Part shown: piece by piece, positions 58,822-64,000 of the stretch
Position numbering within the stretch: position 1 is the first letter of the stretch
Layout: each line of letters opens with the position of its first letter
From: Deinandra increscens subsp. villosa
Lineage: Eukaryota; Streptophyta; Magnoliopsida; Asterales; Asteraceae
Direction: 5' to 3'
DNA length: 64,000 bases
NCBI GenBank assembly: GCA_039602395.1
Contig: JBCNJP010000018.1
Coordinates: 2,914,001-2,978,000 of the forward strand
The notes under the pieces: generated by a model
The model's input: only the letters and a program-made list of their open reading frames with translations
Told to the model about the DNA's origin: nothing
The model's database searches: none
Translations under genes and position numbers: made by a program

Positions 58822-60702
58822 GGTCATGCGGTATACTGTGTTGTGGGACGTGTTTAACGCCACCATGGCGTGAAACACCGCCCCACTTGGCGTTATGGGG
58901 TGGCGTGGTGTTTTCCACGGCGTTCTTTTGGAGGATTTCGAGACTAAGACCGTTAAACGGCCGAAAAAATTAGCCGTTGGCTATTTTAATTTATTTTTTT
59001 CAATTTCCTTACCTATTTAAACCCCCCATTTAATTAAAAAAAAATCACACACTATCACCATTTCTCATCTAAAAAACACCATTTCTCATCTAAAAAAAAT
59101 GTCTTCATCCCCTTCCTCTAATTCTTCTGTTCCCGACACTTCTTCGGACGAATCATCTGACCGTGCTTCGGATATGTTTTTTCAAATTATGGTTCATCAT
59201 CATCAACGTCGTCTCAACGCTCGAGCGAACCGCACGCGAAGAGCTCGTCTCAACAGAAATCGTGAAGCCGGTCAAGACATGTTGATGAGAGATTATTTCA
59301 ACGACGTTTGTGTGTATCCGCCATATATGTTTCATCAACGTTTTTGTATGAATCGTTCATTATTTTTAAGAATAGTGAATGATTTAGAGTGCGAGCATCC
59401 ATGGTTCCCACAAAGGAGTGATGCAAGAGGTCGGATTGGTTTTACTCATTTGCAGAAGTGCACGGCAGCCCTACGTATGATGGCGTACGGCACAACGGGC
59501 GATGCTTTCGACGAGTATTTGAGGATGTCCGATCGCACACTTAGGTCGTGTTTGTAAAAGTTTTCCAAAGGTATTATATCCAAATGACTACTATAATTTT
59601 ATAAATTTCATTATCATATATCATTATAAATTGTACCAGAGAAAATATTAACGTCGACCAACAGCAAGCGACATCAGTCAACTACACGAGTTTCACGAAA
59701 ACAAATGGGGTTTTCGTGGAATGCTCGGTAGCATTGACTGCACACACTCGGAGTGGAAGAATTGTCCCAATGCTTGGAGGGCACAATTCATGCGTGGTGA
59801 TCATTCTCATTCTACAATAATGCTCGAAGCTGTTGCGTCATATGACATGTGGATATGGCATCAATTTTTTGGTGTTGCGGGGTCCAACAACGACATCAAT
59901 GTCATGGATCGATCACCCATTTGGGATGATATCGTAGAGGGCCGTGAACCCAACTCCTCTTTTGAACTACAAGGTGTCACTTACAAACATGGTTATTATT
60001 TGGCTGATGGGATATATCCCGACTATTAGACTATTGTGAAAGGATTCATAACTCCCATTGGTGAGAGACGTAAAATATTCACTAAGGCTCAAACCACCGC
60101 TCGAAAGGATGTTCAACGCACCTTTTCAAGGTTAAAAGGTAAGTGGCACATCATTATGAATCCCCCACGGATTTGGCACCAAGACAAGATAGCAAACGTT
60201 ATGCGAGCTTGTTTAATTTTACATAATATGATTCTCGAGGATGAGGGCAAAGCGATTTGTCAATTGAACGAGGCGGAATTGGATACGACATATCGAGAAA
60301 TCAACGAGGAGAAAAAAACGGGCTAACCGTCAGGAAATACGAGATCGAAACATCCATAACCAACGTAAAGCGGATTTGATCGAAGATATCTACGAGCGTT
60401 CTCAATGATTTTAATTGGTGTAATTTCGTATTTTCTTTTTTAGTTAAAAATGTAATGTTTTATTTTGATGTTGAATAAAAATATTTTTTAAGCGTTTGGA
60501 ATTGTCTATGTTTTATTTTTATTAATTAAAATGTTTAAGTATTATTTAAATTTAAAAAAATAAAAAAAATTAATAAAATAATATTTCAACACCGCGCCAT
60601 CACACCATGTATACCATACTTGGTGTTGAAAAATGGTGTTATCCAGTCATCGCCTACGTGACATGATAACACCACTTTTCAACACCATGTATACCACATG
60701 CC
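58822..60702 (+). mobile_element. PIF/Harbinger transposon
   Basis: A 1.9-kb element with imperfect inverted ends (GGTCATGCGGTATAC on the left, GGCATGTGGTATAC from the right) and further GTGTTGTGG / GTGTTG similarity inside. It encloses a single broken transposase gene. TTA/ATTATTA flanks are compatible with the 3-bp TWA target of the family but not exact. Confidence 0.72.
59099..60408 (+). pseudogene. PIF/Harbinger transposase (plant transposon protein family)
   Basis: Start at 59099 after a leader; Ser-rich and Arg-rich N-terminus, then YFNDVCVYPPYMFHQRF and a DDE domain. First Asp in MLGSIDCTHSEWKNCP (near 59735), second in GSNNDINVMD (near 59890). The third acidic residue, expected as DVER, is Gln in DVQRTFSRLKGKW (near 60110). 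An intron is likely at about 59572-59639. Defects: stop codons near 59556 and 59648, a Trp-to-stop at 60027 after GIYPDY, and a one-base gain in an A run near 60313. The frame used by the family would end at 60406-60408. Clearly inactive. No separate Myb-like ORF was seen. Confidence 0.9.
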
Positions 60703-61440
60703 ATTATTATAGGTTGGAAAGTGTAATTTACTTTTCTTTTTTCTCTTCTTATTCTTATGTAAGTGGCTTTTATCTTTGTTCTTAAGCATAATAAAGACAT
60801 TCAACTGCAAAATATAATAAATTAATTGAGCTAATAAACTAAATGAAGATTCCAAATGATTGAATGTTCTAAATGATTATGTTCTAAATAAAGTACTCAA
60901 GAAGTTAGAAACACGTGTATTAGACGAGTAGAATAATGAAAACAATATATTTAAAAATATCTAAATATTTCTTATAATAGAATTTACGTAATACGTATAA
61001 TAACAAAAGATCAAAAGTTAGAGTGATAACTCATAAATATTAAAAATACTTATTTGTATATACCATCTGGTATATATTGAAAAATATATCATCTTTATCT
61101 AAGATTAATCAAATTTACTCTTCCAATGTTGATTTTCACTTTTGATTTTGCCAAAAACACACTATACACTAATATAATTCTTATTGTATTGTATACATGT
61201 ATATATGAGGTTGTAGTATTAAGTATCACTAGTCTTTAAAACTAATAAAATTTTGTGGAATTAGGTTAAAAAATTATGGACAATTTGATATAATAATCCC
61301 CTTAAAAACTAATCAATTGCATATTTACCCAATCTATAACGTGTGTTGCATATTTCTCTTTATTTTTAATGTATATTGCATACTTACCCATTTTAATTAA
61401 TATGTAGATAAATTTAACATTATTTCCTCAGACATTGTAA
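60703..61440. other. Intergenic AT-rich sequence
   Basis: No ORF or bounded repeat. Confidence 0.4.
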
Positions 61441-61442
61441 AT

Positions 61443-61497
<55 letters not shown>
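61441..61497. repeat. TA microsatellite
   Basis: About 28 TA/AT units, directly before a sequence break into unique DNA beginning GAGGAGAGTTAGGCTACATC. Confidence 0.95.
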
Positions 61498-61501
<4 letters not shown>

Positions 61502-61838
61502 GAGAGTTAGGCTACATCACATAAAAAGCCTACATCATCTACGGACGCACCAGGGGCGTCCGATCTGGAAATCAACGGCCGAGATCAAGGAGGGGTGTAA
61601 TGTGTAAATGTTTCCCATTTTAGGCGCGCTTGAATCGTGGGCGTGTGGCTGCGAGGGTAAAATAGTCAAAAACAAAATCACGTCTCAATTAATTTGTTTT
61701 ATTTCTTTCTAATAAGCGAATTCAAATTGGCGGAAGTAAAACCACTCCACCGAAAAATCAGCTCCCCAAAAAACGCAGTGATTCGGCGAAAATCTTTTGA
61801 AATTTTTGGATTAAAACAACCGAGAATCAAAAGCGACG

Positions 61839-62626
61839 ATGGCGGATAAACTGCAAAAACATGACAGTAAGTTTTTCCCTTCTTTTCTTTTATGATTGAA
61901 TGTCGATTATATGTTCATACATTGTTCGGGCTTCTTTGGCGTAATATTGCAGTGGCTACCTGTGTTCTAGAGAATCTTATAGAGGAAGCTGATGAACCAG
62001 TCAGTAACAGCACGCAAAGTAGAAATAAATTTATCACAACAAAAGGTTGTTTATGTTCCTTTTTACTAAACTTTACTTAATCTATGGTGGTTAATTCAGT
62101 TTTAAAATGAAAGATCTGTGTAATGCTAGGGTTTATATTGATTTTAATAAATCCAATTCTACAATTAATAAATTTACACCATGGTCATCAAAGCGACGAT
62201 GAAAGATAATGAAAACATAAGAGTTTGAATAGTAATGATCTGTAATATATGTTGGGCATCTGAAAATGGTATTTTGATTTGGGGGTGTTATTGAATAACT
62301 ATTCCCCAATTTCTGAAAGTTAATAACTGATTGTGTCTGATGGAATCACCATTTACATACATAATTTGTATAATAGCATTTGTGGTGTTTAATTCATGGT
62401 GTTTATTTATTTGGTGAGTCTGTTTGTCAAAATATTTGTTTGGCTATTATTTTATCTTAAAAAAGGAAGAGGGAAGCGAAAAAGCTCACGTATAGCAATC
62501 AAAACTTCATTTAACTACACAAACACACCAGAAACACCAATTGTTCTTGGTATGGGAGACGACTCAGGTACACAACTTATTATGAATTGGGAGAATAAGT
62601 TAGATTATATGATTTCTAAGATATAA
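61839..62626 (+). CDS. Small multi-exon ORF of unknown function
   Basis: Exons 61839-61866 and 61953-62045 join in frame with GT-AG borders, then a third from 62467. The third is open to 62626, but a donor-like site after GDDSG (near 62568) may end it sooner. The product would be about 75-95 residues: MADKLQKHD at the start, an acidic LENLIEEADE segment, then a basic GRGKRKSSRIAIK stretch that could be a nuclear-localisation or AT-hook-like motif. I do not recognise a family. Preceded by a GC-richer leader (61500-61838). It may be the 5' part of a longer gene carried by the element. Confidence 0.4.
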
Positions 62627-62739
62627 AAATGTTGGGAACAATGCAGACTTTGAACAACCAGCAGTTCTCACAAAAAACGCCATGAATGGCTCCTGTAACA
62701 AAAAACGCCATGCTGATCAAATAAAATAATTAAAAAAAG

Positions 62740-63566
62740 TGTTTTTACTTGTTCGAGCGGTAAGTTGCATCAAATGACATCACCTCCCCAAATATATGGT
62801 AGTTCTTCTTCCCAAGTTCATCAGCTCAAAACAAACCCCTCAAACAGTTATCATCATCAGTAATATACTCACATGAAAAGTTTGGCAAGTACTCTTTCTT
62901 CCTCATTAAATGATTTACAGCCATTTCAGCATCATACTCGCCAATCAAAGTGTTATATTTCTTCCTGTAATTTTTAAAATCTTCCCTTGACGCACCAACT
63001 TCCTCAAAACCACCATAAATTTCCCTCATCATATTAAAAGCTCTTACAGGACCAACATTCATCCTAGACATGCTGTTAATGATGTGTTTATGCAAATGCG
63101 TCAGTTTCCTAGATGATACAAGGAAATGCATATCCTGCTCATCAACAAAAGGATGATTATGCTTTTCAAAAAATTTCTTCACATACCACAAATTGCATTC
63201 AAACACCACACACATCTCTGCCTTACATCCAACTCTTTTAGACACACTAATTCTGGATGCTTTTTGCTTAGCAGTGTCATTAAGTGTCTCAACCTTCTTT
63301 TTTTTATTAAAACCTTCTTAAGAACATACAAACTGTTTCTGTGTGCTAACACCAAATCGATCATACCTCTCTGTAGACTTACGCACACTAAATCCAGAAA
63401 GTCTAGCATAATACTGATAATATTTTAATGCATGGTCAAGCGAGACGAATAACGTTCCTTCATACGGTTTATTCTTCACTGGTACATCAGGGATATAGAA
63501 TTTTCCACCAGAGTTAGGTGACGTCAACTCAATACCAACAACCTTGTGCACATAAATATCTATCAA
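62740..63566 (-). pseudogene. FAR1/FHY3-like (MULE transposase-related) gene, broken
   Basis: Minus-strand fragments in order. 63566-63318 resembles the FAR1 DNA-binding region (a segment ending ALKYYQYYARLSGFSVRKST, then FVCS). 63245-62826 continues it (GCKAEMCVVF, FEKHNHPFVDEQDMHFL) into the conserved stretch before the MULE domain (DDDNCLRGLF). A stop replaces the expected Trp at about 62824, after which ADELG and GEVMSFDATYRSNK, the start of the MULE transposase core, can be read down to about 62745. A frameshift separates the two main pieces near 63300. FAR1-type proteins derive from Mutator-like transposases; this copy lacks the catalytic core and is probably dead. Confidence 0.75.
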
Positions 63567-64000
63567 CGTAAAAAAAAAACAGAAAACACAAAAAACGCCG
63601 TATCACGTTAGTAAAATGAACATCGTAACAAATAATCATGTCTAAAATAAGAACATGTTAATAACTCAATACGTTCTGTTACACATACACACATCATAAC
63701 CTACAATAAAAAACAACTGAGTTGTTTCTTCAAATAAAAACGACATGCTGTGTGGATAACTAAAAATTATAATGCATGAATGCCTTCTGTAACTTCGTAT
63801 AAACTCTACCAGATGAATAAACAACACGTAATTAACTAAATTAATCGAATATAACAAATCAAACGAATTGCATAAAAGTAAACATGATGTATAAAATGAA
63901 ATCGTATACAATCAATTACTCCTTAAAAATCGTATCGCGATTCAAACGACTACATATCGATCATTGTATATCAATTCAAAAAAAAAACGTAGATCTCGTG
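63567..64000. other. Sequence upstream of the FAR1-like fragment
   Basis: AT-rich; may hold an intron or 5' exon of the minus-strand gene, but no exon can be supported. Confidence 0.35.

Larger units (their letters stand above)
61498..64000. mobile_element. Putative MULE-like element with two convergent genes (partial)
   Basis: The left edge GAGGAGAGTTAGGCTAC abuts a TA microsatellite, as for the smaller elements at 5537 and 9147. Inside are a plus-strand multi-exon ORF and a minus-strand FAR1/MULE-like gene. The right end is beyond the window, so inverted ends cannot be checked; host DNA is an alternative for either gene. Confidence 0.4.

Overview
The window is plant nuclear DNA, AT-rich and dominated by transposable elements. 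One conserved host gene is clear: an ITN1-like ankyrin-repeat membrane protein on the + strand at 38391-42024 with four coding exons. Its protein and exon layout, GT-AG introns, a tRNA-derived SINE and plant lineages of Ty3/gypsy and Ty1/copia point to a core eudicot. A daisy-family (Asteraceae) genome is my best guess, but this is inference only.

Left part (1-12100): an inverted solo LTR of a Tekay-like Ty3/gypsy element (294-3027, target-site duplication TAAAT). It is followed by the right-hand part of a decayed CACTA (En/Spm) transposon. That part holds a multi-exon second gene (3383-9606) whose introns have filled with a foldback element, minisatellites and MITEs, then a subterminal repeat array and the CACTA terminus at 10641. 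That terminus sits inside a degenerate minus-strand Ty1/copia relic.

Central part (12110-36233): a nest of LTR elements whose order can be read from target-site duplications. A non-autonomous Athila/Tat-like element (minus strand, tRNA-Asp-type primer site) was entered by a Ty1/copia element (16187-31325, ATGTG). The copia RNase H region was in turn entered by a Tekay chromovirus (20098-30654, TTCTT) with an almost complete gag-pol. LTR divergence falls in the same order: about 3% (sampled), 2% and 0.3%. A Helitron-like segment also splits the right LTR of the outer element.

Right part (36240-64000): a tRNA-derived SINE, the ITN1-like gene, then about 16 kb with no host gene but many small DNA elements. 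Several have exact boundaries: two hAT foldbacks with 8-bp duplications, a MULE-type MITE with a 9-bp duplication, a Tourist-like MITE with TAA, and a second solo LTR. Next comes a broken PIF/Harbinger transposase (59099-60408). The window ends in a region with a small plus-strand multi-exon ORF and a convergent, broken FAR1/MULE-like gene running toward the right edge. I found no rRNA, functional tRNA, CRISPR or bacterial-type system. The notable points are the readable insertion history, a possible 82-bp intron in the Tekay gag, a duplicated decoy splice acceptor in the ITN1-like gene, and foldback elements that share arms but carry different palindromic cores.
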